Source: Erythrobacter colymbi (GTDB lineage Bacteria > Pseudomonadota > Alphaproteobacteria > Sphingomonadales > Sphingomonadaceae). From it: a stretch of 64,000 bases of DNA. This document shows positions 44,424-53,747 of the stretch, one piece after another (position 1 is the stretch's first letter; the number at the start of each line of letters is the position of its first letter). The position numbers were made by a program, and so were the translations under genes. A model generated the notes under the pieces. It was not told where the DNA came from, ran no database searches, and saw only the letters and a program-made list of their open reading frames with translations. The stretch is from positions 20,433-84,432 of the forward strand of contig NZ_MUYK01000013.1 in the NCBI RefSeq assembly GCF_002155685.1, given 5' to 3'.

Positions 44424-46808
44424 CTAGAACGAGCACTCCGCCGATGCCGCCGCCTCGTCGCGGGTGATCTCGCTGATCTGGAAGGCGAAGGGCGCGGTCG
44501 AGCTGAAGGTCAGCGCCTTGCCCGTGCTGCCGAGGCAGGCCGGGGTCAGCACCATCTCGCGCCAGCCCTTGCCTTCCGCGACCGAGAGCCCCTGCGTGAT
44601 GTCGAGCGCCTTGCCGCCTGCCGTCACGGTGACGGGGCCTGCCGGGCGGCTGCCCACCAGGTAGCTGATCCGCCACGCCGCGCCGCTGTCCGGCCCGCTG
44701 AGGGTCAGCTTCGCGCCGGGGCCGAAAGTGATCCGGCGCGCGTCTTCCTGCGCCTTGCGGTCGACGCCGGTGGCAACGATCCCGTTGCCGCTGCCGCGCA
44801 GGTCGGGGAGCAGCGCATTGTCCGCCACCGCCTGCACCTGCGCCGAAAGCTTGCCGCTGGCAAACCAGGTCGCGCCCGCATCATGGGCGAGCGCGGCGCA
44901 GGTCTCGTAGAGCGGGATCTGCGCGATGCGCGGGGCGGCAAATCCGAGGCCGTAGCCGACCGGGAACAGCGCGCCTTCGGGGCTGTTGAGCGGCGCGCCC
45001 TCACAGGTCTTCGGCCAGCTGAAGCCGAGCTTCCCGCTGGGCTGCACCTTGCCGAACAGCACGTCGGCCACCCCTGCGCCCTCGCTGCCCGGCAGCCAGG
45101 ATGCGATGAAGGCGTCCGCGGCGTTGAGCTCGCGGTTGACCCACAGGGGGCGGCCCGAGAGGAACACGGCGACGGTCGGGATGCCGCGCGCCTTGTAGGC
45201 CTTGAGGAGGTTCAGCCCCTCCTCGTCATGGAAGGCGAGATCCTTCCGGTCGCCGACGAATTCGGCATAGGGCGGCTCGCCGAAGACGACGATCGCGATG
45301 TCGGGCTTGCTAGTGGCGCTGCCCTTGGGCGCGAGCACGGCCTCGCCGCCCGCCGCCTTGGCGGCGGCCGCGATGCCGCCCCAGATCGAGGTCGCGCCGG
45401 GGAAATCCGCCGCGGTCAGATCGCCGCCGCCCTGCCACGTCACCGACCAGCCACCCGCCTGCTGGGGGATGTTGTCGGCGGCCGAACCCGCCACCTCGAT
45501 CTTGGCGCCCACCTTCAGCGGCAGGATGCCGGCGTTCTTGAGGATCACTTGCGACTTGGCCACCGCCTCGCGGGCGAGCGCGCGGTGATCGGGCGAGCCG
45601 AGCAGCTCCCACTTGCCGCCATTGGCGCGGGCCGAGGGCTTCACCCCGCCATCCAGAACACCCAGCGCCTGCTTCATCCGCAGCACCCGCAGCACGGCCT
45701 CGTCGAGCCGGCTCATGGGAATGGTGCCGTCCTTCACCTGCCGCACGAGGCTGGCGTGGAGCGCCTTCCAGTCCTCGGGCACCATGTAGACATCGAGCCC
45801 GGCCATCAGCGCCTGTGGGCAATCGGAATTGGTGCAGCCCTTGATCTGGCCGTGCCCGTTCCAGTCGCCGACGACGACACCCTTGAAGCCGAGTTTGCCG
45901 CGCAGCTCGTCGGTCAGCAGCGGCTTGTTGCCGTGCATCTTGGTTCCGTTGATCGAGTTGAAGCTCGCCATCACGCTGGCGACGCCCGCGTCGATCGCGG
46001 CGGGATAGGGCGCGGCGTGGATTTTCATCAGCGCGGCAAGGTCGCCGTTGACGTCACCCTGATCGACACCCTGCGCGGTGCCTCCGTCGCCGAAATAGTG
46101 CTTGGCCGTCGCGGCGACCTTGCCGACGCCGAGATAGCCGGGCTCGCCCGGGCGGCCCTGAAGCCCCTCGATCATCGCAGCGCCGAGCTTCGTGACGAGC
46201 GCGGGGTCTTCCGAATAGCTTTCGTAGGTGCGGCCCCAGCGGTCGTCGCGCGCGACGGCGACGGTGGGCGCGAAAGTCCAGTCGAGACCGGTCACCTCGA
46301 TTTCCACAGCAGTCGCCGCGCCGATGCGGCGGATGAGATCGGCATCGCCCGTCGCGCCAAGCGCGATGTTGTGCGGGAAGACCGTCGCCCCCGGCACATT
46401 GGCATGGCCGTGGACCGCGTCGGTGGCCCAGATCGCGGGGATCGCGGGCTCGCCATTCGGGAGCGGCGCCGTCGAGGCTTCCCAGAAGGCGTCGGCCAGC
46501 TTCAGCCAGTCGGCCGCAGGTGCCTTGTCGTTGCCATAGGGGCCGGAATTGCCGCCGTTGAGGATCGTGCCGAAGCGGTACTGGCGCACGTCATCGGGGG
46601 TGATCGAGCCGATATCGGGCTGGATGATCTGCGCGACCTTGTGCTCGAGGCTCATGCGGGCGAGCAGCGCTTCGGGGCTGTTCGCCGCCGGAGCCGTGGG
46701 CGCGACGGGCGCGCTCGCCGATTTCACCTCGGGCGCCGCGTTGCATGCCGTGAGCAGCGCTCCCAGCGCCGCGCCGCACACCCATCGACCCATTCCGCTT
46801 GCCGCCAT
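44424..46808 (-). CDS. GH3 beta-glucosidase / exo-beta-glucanase, lipoprotein
   Basis: A 794-residue family 3 glycoside hydrolase that should release glucose from beta-glucan oligosaccharides. A lipobox (LLTAC) near residue 22 predicts a lipoprotein. The TIM-barrel domain shows KHYFGDGGT and the nucleophile Asp in FKGVVVGDWNGHGQ; the second domain follows the linker near residue 400 and includes VIVVFGEPPYAEFVGDR-like and WLPGSEGAGVADVLFG motifs. A C-terminal ~150-residue domain may bind carbohydrate. It is the last gene of the glucan locus and carries its own LacI-type operator at 46841-46856. Confidence 0.93.
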   Translation of the reverse strand: MAASGMGRWVCGAALGALLTACNAAPEVKSASAPVAPTAPAANSPEALLARMSLEHKVAQIIQPDIGSITPDDVRQYRFGTILNGGNSGPYGNDKAPAADWLKLADAFWEASTAPLPNGEPAIPAIWATDAVHGHANVPGATVFPHNIALGATGDADLIRRIGAATAVEIEVTGLDWTFAPTVAVARDDRWGRTYESYSEDPALVTKLGAAMIEGLQGRPGEPGYLGVGKVAATAKHYFGDGGTAQGVDQGDVNGDLAALMKIHAAPYPAAIDAGVASVMASFNSINGTKMHGNKPLLTDELRGKLGFKGVVVGDWNGHGQIKGCTNSDCPQALMAGLDVYMVPEDWKALHASLVRQVKDGTIPMSRLDEAVLRVLRMKQALGVLDGGVKPSARANGGKWELLGSPDHRALAREAVAKSQVILKNAGILPLKVGAKIEVAGSAADNIPQQAGGWSVTWQGGGDLTAADFPGATSIWGGIAAAAKAAGGEAVLAPKGSATSKPDIAIVVFGEPPYAEFVGDRKDLAFHDEEGLNLLKAYKARGIPTVAVFLSGRPLWVNRELNAADAFIASWLPGSEGAGVADVLFGKVQPSGKLGFSWPKTCEGAPLNSPEGALFPVGYGLGFAAPRIAQIPLYETCAALAHDAGATWFASGKLSAQVQAVADNALLPDLRGSGNGIVATGVDRKAQEDARRITFGPGAKLTLSGPDSGAAWRISYLVGSRPAGPVTVTAGGKALDITQGLSVAEGKGWREMVLTPACLGSTGKALTFSSTAPFAFQISEITRDEAAASAECSF

Positions 46809-46840
46809 CGTGCCAGACCCTCCCAGATCCGTTTTTCTCT

Positions 46841-46856
46841 TTGAGAACGTTATCAA
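46841..46856. promoter_or_regulatory. LacI-type operator before GH3
   Basis: TTGAGAACGTTATCAA, an imperfect 16-bp palindrome with the central CG typical of LacI-family operators, 33 bases upstream of the GH3 start. It shares TTGAGA.CGTT.TCAA with the site at 53629. The LacI gene of the locus is 1.2 kb away, so binding by it is the simplest reading. Confidence 0.7.
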
Positions 46857-46902
46857 GCTATGCCGAGGCGCGCCGCGCTTTGCAAGGGCCAAGCGCCCGC
46901 GG

Positions 46903-48105
46903 TCACGAACGGCGCAGCGTGCCTGCGAGCAGACCTGCGCTCGCCAGCGACAGGCCGGCGAAGAGCACGAACAGCGCGGCATAGCCGAACTGCGGCACCA
47001 GCATCACCGTCAGGCCGGGCATGACCATCCCCGGCACGGTGTTGGTGAGGTTGAACACGCCGAGGTCGCGCCCGCGGTGCTGCGGCGCGGGCAGGACGCG
47101 CAGGGTCTGGCTGGCGTGGAGCGCGAGGAAGATCGCGGCGGCAATCGCGAACAGCACATAGCCCGCGATCGCCAGCGCGAGGCTCTGCGCCGCCGCCATC
47201 ACAAGCATCCCCGCCGCACACAGCAGCGCGCTCGCCACCAGCGGGCGGACGGGGCGCGCATGGCGATCCGACCAGCGTCCGAGCAAGAGCGAGAGCGGCA
47301 CGGCGCAGACCAGCACGAGGCTGAAGATATTGGCGACGCCGTGCTCGGGATAATCGGGCGCGATCGAACGCAGCCAATAGAGCAGGAAGGCGAACATCCC
47401 CCCTTCGGCGATCTGCACCAGCAACCGTGCTGCCCACATCCTGAGCACCACCCGGTCGCGCGAGCGCAGCGGGCCGGCCGCGGCGGAGGGTGCGATCAGC
47501 GCAGGGCGCATCCGCCCTCCCCCCAAAGCCACGGCGGGGAGCACCAGCACGCTCACCAGCAGCGCGACCAGCGCAAGCCGCGCGCCGGGCTCGACCAGCC
47601 CGGCAAAGGTCACCAGCGATCCCGCCAGCGCGCCCAGCGCGGGGGAGAGCGCCAGCGCCCCGCCGAGCACGCCCTTCTGGCTATCGGGAAAACAGTCCCC
47701 CGCCCAGGCCATCAGCGGTGCGAGCATAAGGTTGAGCGCCACCTGCCAGACCATCACGAGGAGGATCATCTCGCTCACCGAGCGTGCCTCTCCCACCATC
47801 AGCAGCAGCAGGTTGGAGGCGACCAGCCCGGCGAGGATCAGCGGACGCCGCACGCGCAGGCTATCGCTCACCATGCCCACCGCGATGTTGGACAGGCTCG
47901 CCATCACCGCACCGAGGAACGTGACCTGTGCCAGCGCGGCGACATCCTCGCCGCCCTGCAGATCGGCGATGCGCTGCGGGAGCAGGACCGTGAGCAGCGG
48001 CACATAGGCGACTGCGCCCCCGGCCGCAGCCAGCGCGAAGAGGGCGAGGAACCACCCCGGCTGGCGCGCCGGTGGCAGATCGGCGTTCGGTTGGGCGGGG
48101 GTCAA
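46903..48105 (-). CDS. MFS transporter of the beta-glucan locus
   Basis: A 400-residue permease with 12 predicted membrane helices, including the motif-A-like loop SNIAVGMVSDSLRVRRPL after helix 2 and LLLGRWSDRHARPVRPL after helix 8. The start is a TTG overlapping the LacI stop by 4 bases, so the two are translationally coupled. By context it takes up glucose or short beta-glucan oligosaccharides into the cytoplasm. The direction (import or export) is not shown by the sequence. Confidence 0.88.
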   Translation of the reverse strand: MTPAQPNADLPPARQPGWFLALFALAAAGGAVAYVPLLTVLLPQRIADLQGGEDVAALAQVTFLGAVMASLSNIAVGMVSDSLRVRRPLILAGLVASNLLLLMVGEARSVSEMILLVMVWQVALNLMLAPLMAWAGDCFPDSQKGVLGGALALSPALGALAGSLVTFAGLVEPGARLALVALLVSVLVLPAVALGGGRMRPALIAPSAAAGPLRSRDRVVLRMWAARLLVQIAEGGMFAFLLYWLRSIAPDYPEHGVANIFSLVLVCAVPLSLLLGRWSDRHARPVRPLVASALLCAAGMLVMAAAQSLALAIAGYVLFAIAAAIFLALHASQTLRVLPAPQHRGRDLGVFNLTNTVPGMVMPGLTVMLVPQFGYAALFVLFAGLSLASAGLLAGTLRRS

Positions 48106-49169
48106 ACCCTGTCCGCGGCCAGCACGCGTGCGGGGGCCGTGGAGGCGCGTTCGACCAGCGCGGCGGCGACTTCGATCACGCTATCGCCCTCGCCCTTGCT
48201 CTCGCGTGCGATGAGCTGCTCGACCGCGCGGCTCACGGTCTCGGCGATCGGCTGGTCGATCGCGGTCAGCGGCGGCTGGGTAAAGCGCACGATCGGGGTG
48301 TTGTCGAAGGAGATCAGCGACAGGTCGCGCGGCACATCGAGCCCGCGTTCACGCGCGACCTCGAGCGCGGCGAGCGCCATCTGGTCGGAGGAGGCGATGA
48401 TCGCGGTCAGATCGGGATTGCGGTCGAGCAGCGCGCGCGCGGCGCGGGTGCCGCTCTCGTAGCCGAAATCGCCCACTTCCAGCAGCCCTTCGTAGGGGAG
48501 CCCGGCTTCCGCGAGCGCGCGCTTCCAGCCCTCGATGCGCCAGCCCGAGAGGCTGTATTGCGACGGCCCGGCGATCATCGCGATCCTTGTGTGGCCCAGC
48601 CCTGCCAGATGCGTGGTCGCCAGATGCGCCGCGCCGCTATCGCCCATCGTCAGCGGGATACCCGGCCCCGGCGCGTCCGATCCGATGCGGGCAAAGGGAA
48701 TGCGCCGCTCGGCCAGCAGGTCTGTGATCAAGCGGTTCTCCGAGTGCGGCGGGGTGAGGATCACGCCGTCCGGTTGCAGCGCCGAAAGCGCCGCGCCCAG
48801 CTCGCGCTCGACATGATCGGAATGGGTATCGACCAGTTCCACCATCATCCGGTAGCCGTGCTGGCTGCAGGTGAGGATGCCGCCCAGCAGCATCTGGTCG
48901 ACCCAGTCCGTCCCGCGCCGCTCGCGCCAGTCCTCGAGCGTGCGCTCGCGGTCGTTGATGGCAAGGATGATGTAGGAGCGCGACCCGCTCATGCGCTGCG
49001 CGGCGAGCGAGGGGACGTAGCCCAGCTTCTCGATAGAGGCGCGCACCTTGTCGCGCACCTGCGGGCGCACGTTGGGGCCGCCGTTGACGACGCGGCTCAC
49101 CGTCTGGAGCGAGACGCCCGCATCCTCGGCCACGTCCCTGATCGTGACTGTCTTGCGCACCCGCGCCAT
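48102..49169 (-). CDS. LacI-family repressor of the beta-glucan locus
   Basis: A 355-residue regulator with an N-terminal LacI HTH and hinge (TIRDVAEDAGVSLQTVSRVV, then YVPSLAAQRM) and a periplasmic-binding-like effector domain (ILTPPHSENRLI, then SSDQMALAALEVARERGLDVPRD). It lies between GH16 and the MFS gene. Candidate operators occur before GH3 and between the TonB receptor and the halogenase. The inducer is probably a glucan sugar. Confidence 0.93.
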   Translation of the reverse strand: MARVRKTVTIRDVAEDAGVSLQTVSRVVNGGPNVRPQVRDKVRASIEKLGYVPSLAAQRMSGSRSYIILAINDRERTLEDWRERRGTDWVDQMLLGGILTCSQHGYRMMVELVDTHSDHVERELGAALSALQPDGVILTPPHSENRLITDLLAERRIPFARIGSDAPGPGIPLTMGDSGAAHLATTHLAGLGHTRIAMIAGPSQYSLSGWRIEGWKRALAEAGLPYEGLLEVGDFGYESGTRAARALLDRNPDLTAIIASSDQMALAALEVARERGLDVPRDLSLISFDNTPIVRFTQPPLTAIDQPIAETVSRAVEQLIARESKGEGDSVIEVAAALVERASTAPARVLAADRV

Positions 49170-49201
49170 TCTTCCCGCGTCCCGTCCCGGCTACCGCCCG
49201 C

Positions 49202-50182
49202 CTACCTGATGCAGGCGCGCCCCGTCGCGGGGTCGCTGGCGCAGCGGTAAACCCTGATCCAATCGATTGCGAATTGCGCGGGAAAGCTCTCCGCCGCAAC
49301 CCCCTTGGCGTTGTTTTCTTCCGACAGTCGCCCGCCGACAGCCAGATTGGCCATCACGTAGAACGGCTGGTCGAAGGGCGCGGCGGGGTTGCCCTTGGCA
49401 TTGCGCGCCGCGGTGCTCCACTGTTCGGCCGTGACGGTGAGGTGCACGCGGTCATCGACGAGGAAACGGATGATGCCCTCGCCCCACTCGACCGCATAGA
49501 CATGGAAATCGTCCGAGGGCAGCGCGAGGCTCGGCAGCGCGTTGCGGTGGTCGACATAGCGGTTCTGCGGGGCGAAATCGCCGAAATGCAGCGCGCTGAT
49601 GGTGCGGTTCTCGCCCTTGCCGCCCGCGCAGTCCTTGCACTTGGCGCCGATGTTGACCGCCTCGAGAATGTCGATCTCGCCCGAGCGCGGCCAGGGGCCG
49701 TAGGCGTTGTCCTGCGGCATCATCCACACCGCGGGCCAGGTGCCCTGCCCCGCCGGCACCTTGGCGCGCGCCTCGATCCGGCCATAGCGCCAGGCGTGGA
49801 GCCCGATGGTGCGCACCTTGCCCGAGGTGTGCGACTGGACGAGCGTGGGGTTGTCGAATTCGGCAATCTCGGGCGGGCGCGCGGGGCTGGCGAAGCGTTC
49901 CTTCCGCGCCTTCAAGAGCAGCATCCCGCCCTCGACCGCGATGTTCTCGGGCCGGTCGGTGTAGCACTGGCGCTCGTTATTGCCCCCGCCCCAGCACGAG
50001 ACTTCGGGCGTCCACTTGGTCCGGTCGAGCGCTTGCCCTTCGAACTCGTCGGCCCAGACCAGCTCCCATCCGGCGCCTTCCAGCGGCGCGAGGGGTTGTT
50101 CGGCGGGCGGCGGCGAGGCCGCCCCCGAAAGCAGCAGGGCCGCCGTCAGCGTCCCCGCCTTCAGCAGCCCTGTGCGTGTCAT
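49202..50182 (-). CDS. GH16 endo-beta-glucanase (laminarinase type)
   Basis: A 326-residue secreted hydrolase. The signal peptide covers about residues 1-25 (LTAALLLSGAASPP). The GH16 active site is the ExDxxE motif in SGEIDILEAV, with the added residue of the beta-bulge typical of beta-1,3-glucanases. YGRIEARAKVPAGQGTWPAVWMMP and the final FAIDWIRVYR match the family. The start is the ATG giving MTRTGLLKAG. It should cut laminarin or related beta-1,3-glucans in the periplasm or outside. It follows the TonB receptor after 13 bases. Confidence 0.93.
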   Translation of the reverse strand: MTRTGLLKAGTLTAALLLSGAASPPPAEQPLAPLEGAGWELVWADEFEGQALDRTKWTPEVSCWGGGNNERQCYTDRPENIAVEGGMLLLKARKERFASPARPPEIAEFDNPTLVQSHTSGKVRTIGLHAWRYGRIEARAKVPAGQGTWPAVWMMPQDNAYGPWPRSGEIDILEAVNIGAKCKDCAGGKGENRTISALHFGDFAPQNRYVDHRNALPSLALPSDDFHVYAVEWGEGIIRFLVDDRVHLTVTAEQWSTAARNAKGNPAAPFDQPFYVMANLAVGGRLSEENNAKGVAAESFPAQFAIDWIRVYRCASDPATGRACIR

Positions 50183-50195
50183 GGCCTTGTCGCTC

Positions 50196-53100
50196 CTAGA
50201 AGTCGAAGCGGGCAAGGAAGGTGAAGCGGCGGTCGTTGCGGAACGCCGAACGCTGCACCCGGGTGCCGTCGAAGTCGATCACCTGGCTGGTGCTGAACAC
50301 CTCGTCGAGCAGGTTCACGCCCTGCACCCCGAGCTTGATCCCGTCACGCACGGTGACGAAGATCGAGGCGTCAAGCTGCCCGGTCTCTTCGCCCCAGATC
50401 GGGGAGAACGGGAAGATGTCGTCGCGCGGGGTGATCAGGAACGCCGAGCGCCAGTTGTAGGCCGCACGCGCCGACAGCCAGTCCTTCTCGTAGAACAGCA
50501 CCGCATTGACGGTGTGCTTGGAGATCCCCGCCAGCGGCTGGAACGCCGCGAAATCGCTCTGGTTGTTGGCGAGGTTGGTGTTCCGGAAATCGCTGCCGTC
50601 CACATAGGTGTAGGACAGCTGCGAACCCAGCCCGCTGAGGAAGCCCGGCAGGAAGTCGTAGGTCTGCTGGTAGGCCAGTTCCAGACCCTTCATCGTGCCG
50701 TTCTGGCGGTTGTCCGGCCCGTTGACCTCGACTTCGATGTCGAGCCCGCTCGGCGAGACGAAGTTGACCTGATCGACACCGCTGTTGACGATGCCCTTGA
50801 TGTCCTTGGCAAAGGCCGAGACTGTCAACGATCCGACCCGGTCGAAATACCATTCGACCGAAAGGTCGTAGTTCCAGCTTTCGATCGGGCGCAGGTTGCG
50901 GTTGCCGGTGAAGATCTGGAACAGCGGACCGGTTTCCAGCGTGCCTTGCGCGCGCAGGTCAGCGGTGTTGTCGCCGATGCCGCCGCCCGAACGGAAGGCT
51001 GCAAGATCGGGCCGCGAAATGCCCTTCGAAACCGCTGCACGGAACAGCAGGCCGTTGCCGGTGTCGAGCAGTGCGTTGAAGCTCGGCAGCCAGTTGTCGA
51101 AGGTCACCGCTCGGTCATCAAGCACGACTTCGCCGGTGTGCGCCGCTGCAAACTGCGCAAGGCGTGCAGGCGACAAGCGGCAATAGGCCGGGAACTGGTC
51201 GGCCGGGAGCTGCGCGGCGCGTGAACATGCAGCGCTCACTTCGGAAAGCTGTGCCACCCCGTCGCCGTTACCACCCGACTGCGGGTTGTCGAAGAAGAAC
51301 GGGTTGGGGAAGCCGACAAGGCCGGCAGCCACAACTTCGGTCTCGATGTAGCGCAGGCCGAAATTGCCGGTGAGCTTCCAACCGTTGTCGAAGTCCGTGC
51401 CGTAATCGACGCGGGCATAGGCCGCCTTGGTGGTTTCCGAGACGTCGCTGATTTCGTTCTCGCAGAACGGATCGCAGGCCGTCGTCTCGCGAGTCACCGC
51501 GTTGAAGTAGCTGCGGTTGCGCACGCCGAAGAACGGGTTCGGGGTCTGCGAGAAGATGTTAATCTCGCGCGCCTGCTGGGCGGAAGCACCCGACAGGTAT
51601 TCCTGCAGGAAGTTGTCGCCACCAAAGAAGAACGCTCCACCCGGCAGCGGCGAGGTGCCGCCGCGCTGGAAGCCGTTGTCGAACGGCGAACGCAGATTCG
51701 CGTAGTTCGGGAAATCATCGACGAAGGCGCCGCCGCCAATCCCGAATTCATTGTTACCGATCAGCGTGCCGTCGGGATTGGTCCCGTTGGGAACGAAGTA
51801 GCGACCGGGCGTAAAGCCGGTCGGAGCCTGCTGGGGCGTACCGAAACCATTGGTGATCGTACCCGGAGCACCCGGTCGGCAACCCGGGCCGCTACCCCAG
51901 GGAGCGCAGCCGGCACGGCCAGCCCAGGGTGCCGAAAGGTTACCCCAGGTGCTGAAGTTGGTGTCGCGATTGGTCTGTCCGCGCTCGGACCAGCGCGCAC
52001 CGAACTTGACCTGCTTGAAAAAGCCCTCCTCGGAGATGTCGTATTCGCCGTCGAAGCGCAGGGTGTCGAGATCACCCTCGTTGCGGGCGATGGAGTCGAG
52101 TAGGAACCAGTAATAGGTGTTGCGGCCCGAGGTGAAGTAATCCGACGGCGCGCCCGGAGGGGCAAGGAACTGCACCTGCGGCACCTTGCCGGAAAGATCG
52201 AGGTCGATATTCGCCCAGGTCGCCATGTTGGCGATGATCGAATCCTGCCCGAGCTCCGATGCAATGTGCTGGGCCTCGAAGTTGAAGCGCAGGCGATCGC
52301 TCACCTCCCAGTCGATATCGACCGAGATATCCTCGGTCGAGGAGCGGGTCTCGCGCTCGAAGCGAAGCAGTTCGAGCGGGATGCCGCCGCGACCGAAAGG
52401 GTTGGCGAAGATATCGCCGATGCGCTGGCTCAGAACGCCGCGCACGAACTGGCCGTTCTGGTCGAATTCCCAGGTGCTGCCCGCAGCGGGCACCGGGAAC
52501 AGCGCATCGTCGTTGACGAGCGCGATCGCGGCATTTTCCTTGGTGAAGAAGGTCGTGTCGGCCTTGAGGTATTCGACCGTCACGAGGAAATCGCGGTTCG
52601 GGCTCTCGTACTGGGCAACCGCCGAGTAGGCGGCGCGGTCACGCTCGAGATCGGTGGTGCGCACACCTGCACCCTTGGGCACCACAACCGCACCTGCGGG
52701 CGGGAAGTTGTCGGGCGTGAAGATCGGATCACCGCTAATCCCGCCGCTCCCGACTGCGCGCACGCGGAAGCACGAGCCGGTGAGGCTGGCGGGGCGATAG
52801 CAGGGGTCAGCGACCTGCGAAGCATCGGTGCGGCTGATCAGCTCCGAACGGGCATAACCCAGCTGAAGCCCGAAGGTGCCCGCGCCGGTCTCGAAGGTGT
52901 CCGAGACAAGCACCGAACCGCCCGGCGACCATTCGTCGGCCAGATCGCCGACGTTGGTTTCGAGCGTGCCGGCAATGTGGAAGCCGCGGCGATCGAGCGG
53001 CTTGCGGGTGACGAGGTTCACGGTGCCTGCGATACCGCCTTCGACCATGTCGGCGGTGAGGTTCTTGAACACCTCGACCCGGCCCAGCAGTTCGGGCGAG

Positions 53101-53555
53101 ACTTCGTTGAAGTTCAGCACCGTGCCGCCGTTGGCCGAGAAGATGTCGCGGCCGTTGAGTTCCGAGCGGACATAATTGAGGCCGCGGATGATGACGCCCG
53201 TGCCTTCGACCGAGAAGCGGTCGGGGTCGGAGGGCTTTTCGAAGCGGCCGATGTTGACGCCGGGCACGCGCTGGAGCGCTTCGGCGACCGAACGGTCGGG
53301 CAGCGCGCCGATGTCTTCGGCGGTGATCACGTCCACGAAGGTATCAGCATCGCGCTTGATGTTCTGCGCCGACTGCAGCGAGGCGCGGAAGCCGGTGACA
53401 ATGATCTCTTCTTCGGGTTCGGGCTCGGAGACGGCGTCCTTGTCGTCGGCCGCAGCGTCCTGCGCCAGCGCGGGGCTGGCAACGGCGATGGCGAGGGCCG
53501 AAGCCATGCAGGTGGCAAACAGGCGCCGGCGCGGCGCGAGCCTTGTGATGTTCAT
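50196..53555 (-). CDS. TonB-dependent receptor of the beta-glucan locus
   Basis: A 1119-residue outer-membrane receptor. A signal peptide (SALAIAVASPALAQ) and a DKDAVSEPEPEEEIIVTGFR TonB box lead to the plug (QNIKRDADTFVDVITAEDIG, ALPDRSVAEALQRVPGV, the NGRDIFS segment) and a barrel ending RRFTFLARFDF. This plug type is common in carbohydrate-uptake receptors of Alphaproteobacteria. The start is the ATG giving MNITRLAPRR, with AGAGGAAAC before it; the frame stays open far upstream but that part overlaps the halogenase. It is the first gene of the minus-strand operon with a LacI-type operator 74 bases upstream. Confidence 0.94.
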   Translation of the reverse strand: MNITRLAPRRRLFATCMASALAIAVASPALAQDAAADDKDAVSEPEPEEEIIVTGFRASLQSAQNIKRDADTFVDVITAEDIGALPDRSVAEALQRVPGVNIGRFEKPSDPDRFSVEGTGVIIRGLNYVRSELNGRDIFSANGGTVLNFNEVSPELLGRVEVFKNLTADMVEGGIAGTVNLVTRKPLDRRGFHIAGTLETNVGDLADEWSPGGSVLVSDTFETGAGTFGLQLGYARSELISRTDASQVADPCYRPASLTGSCFRVRAVGSGGISGDPIFTPDNFPPAGAVVVPKGAGVRTTDLERDRAAYSAVAQYESPNRDFLVTVEYLKADTTFFTKENAAIALVNDDALFPVPAAGSTWEFDQNGQFVRGVLSQRIGDIFANPFGRGGIPLELLRFERETRSSTEDISVDIDWEVSDRLRFNFEAQHIASELGQDSIIANMATWANIDLDLSGKVPQVQFLAPPGAPSDYFTSGRNTYYWFLLDSIARNEGDLDTLRFDGEYDISEEGFFKQVKFGARWSERGQTNRDTNFSTWGNLSAPWAGRAGCAPWGSGPGCRPGAPGTITNGFGTPQQAPTGFTPGRYFVPNGTNPDGTLIGNNEFGIGGGAFVDDFPNYANLRSPFDNGFQRGGTSPLPGGAFFFGGDNFLQEYLSGASAQQAREINIFSQTPNPFFGVRNRSYFNAVTRETTACDPFCENEISDVSETTKAAYARVDYGTDFDNGWKLTGNFGLRYIETEVVAAGLVGFPNPFFFDNPQSGGNGDGVAQLSEVSAACSRAAQLPADQFPAYCRLSPARLAQFAAAHTGEVVLDDRAVTFDNWLPSFNALLDTGNGLLFRAAVSKGISRPDLAAFRSGGGIGDNTADLRAQGTLETGPLFQIFTGNRNLRPIESWNYDLSVEWYFDRVGSLTVSAFAKDIKGIVNSGVDQVNFVSPSGLDIEVEVNGPDNRQNGTMKGLELAYQQTYDFLPGFLSGLGSQLSYTYVDGSDFRNTNLANNQSDFAAFQPLAGISKHTVNAVLFYEKDWLSARAAYNWRSAFLITPRDDIFPFSPIWGEETGQLDASIFVTVRDGIKLGVQGVNLLDEVFSTSQVIDFDGTRVQRSAFRNDRRFTFLARFDF

Positions 53556-53628
53556 GATGTTTCCTCTCCCCATACCGCACGACAGATTATGCCTGAAGCT
53601 GCGGGCTGCAGCGCATTGGTAGCGCATC

Positions 53629-53644
53629 TTGAGAGCGTTCTCAA
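53629..53644. promoter_or_regulatory. LacI-type operator in the divergent receptor/halogenase promoter
   Basis: TTGAGAGCGTTCTCAA, symmetric at all but two positions and extendable to CTTGAG...CTCAAG. It lies 74 bases upstream of the TonB receptor start and 104 bases upstream of the halogenase start, so one site could control both. It shares TTGAGA.CGTT.TCAA with the operator before GH3. Confidence 0.75.
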
Positions 53645-53747
53645 GACTTGTAATCTGCGGTTCATATTGCATTCTGGCAACACTTGAGCAGGCGGTATCA
53701 CCCGCCCGCATACGGCCCGCAGAGGCTCCGAGGGGATCGAGGAAATC

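Noticed and set aside
44419..44436. GTGCTC-TAGAAC-GAGCAC hairpin as terminator between alkylsulfatase and GH3
   Set aside because: The stem is only 6 bp, overlaps the GH3 stop codon and has no T-tract; too weak to call.
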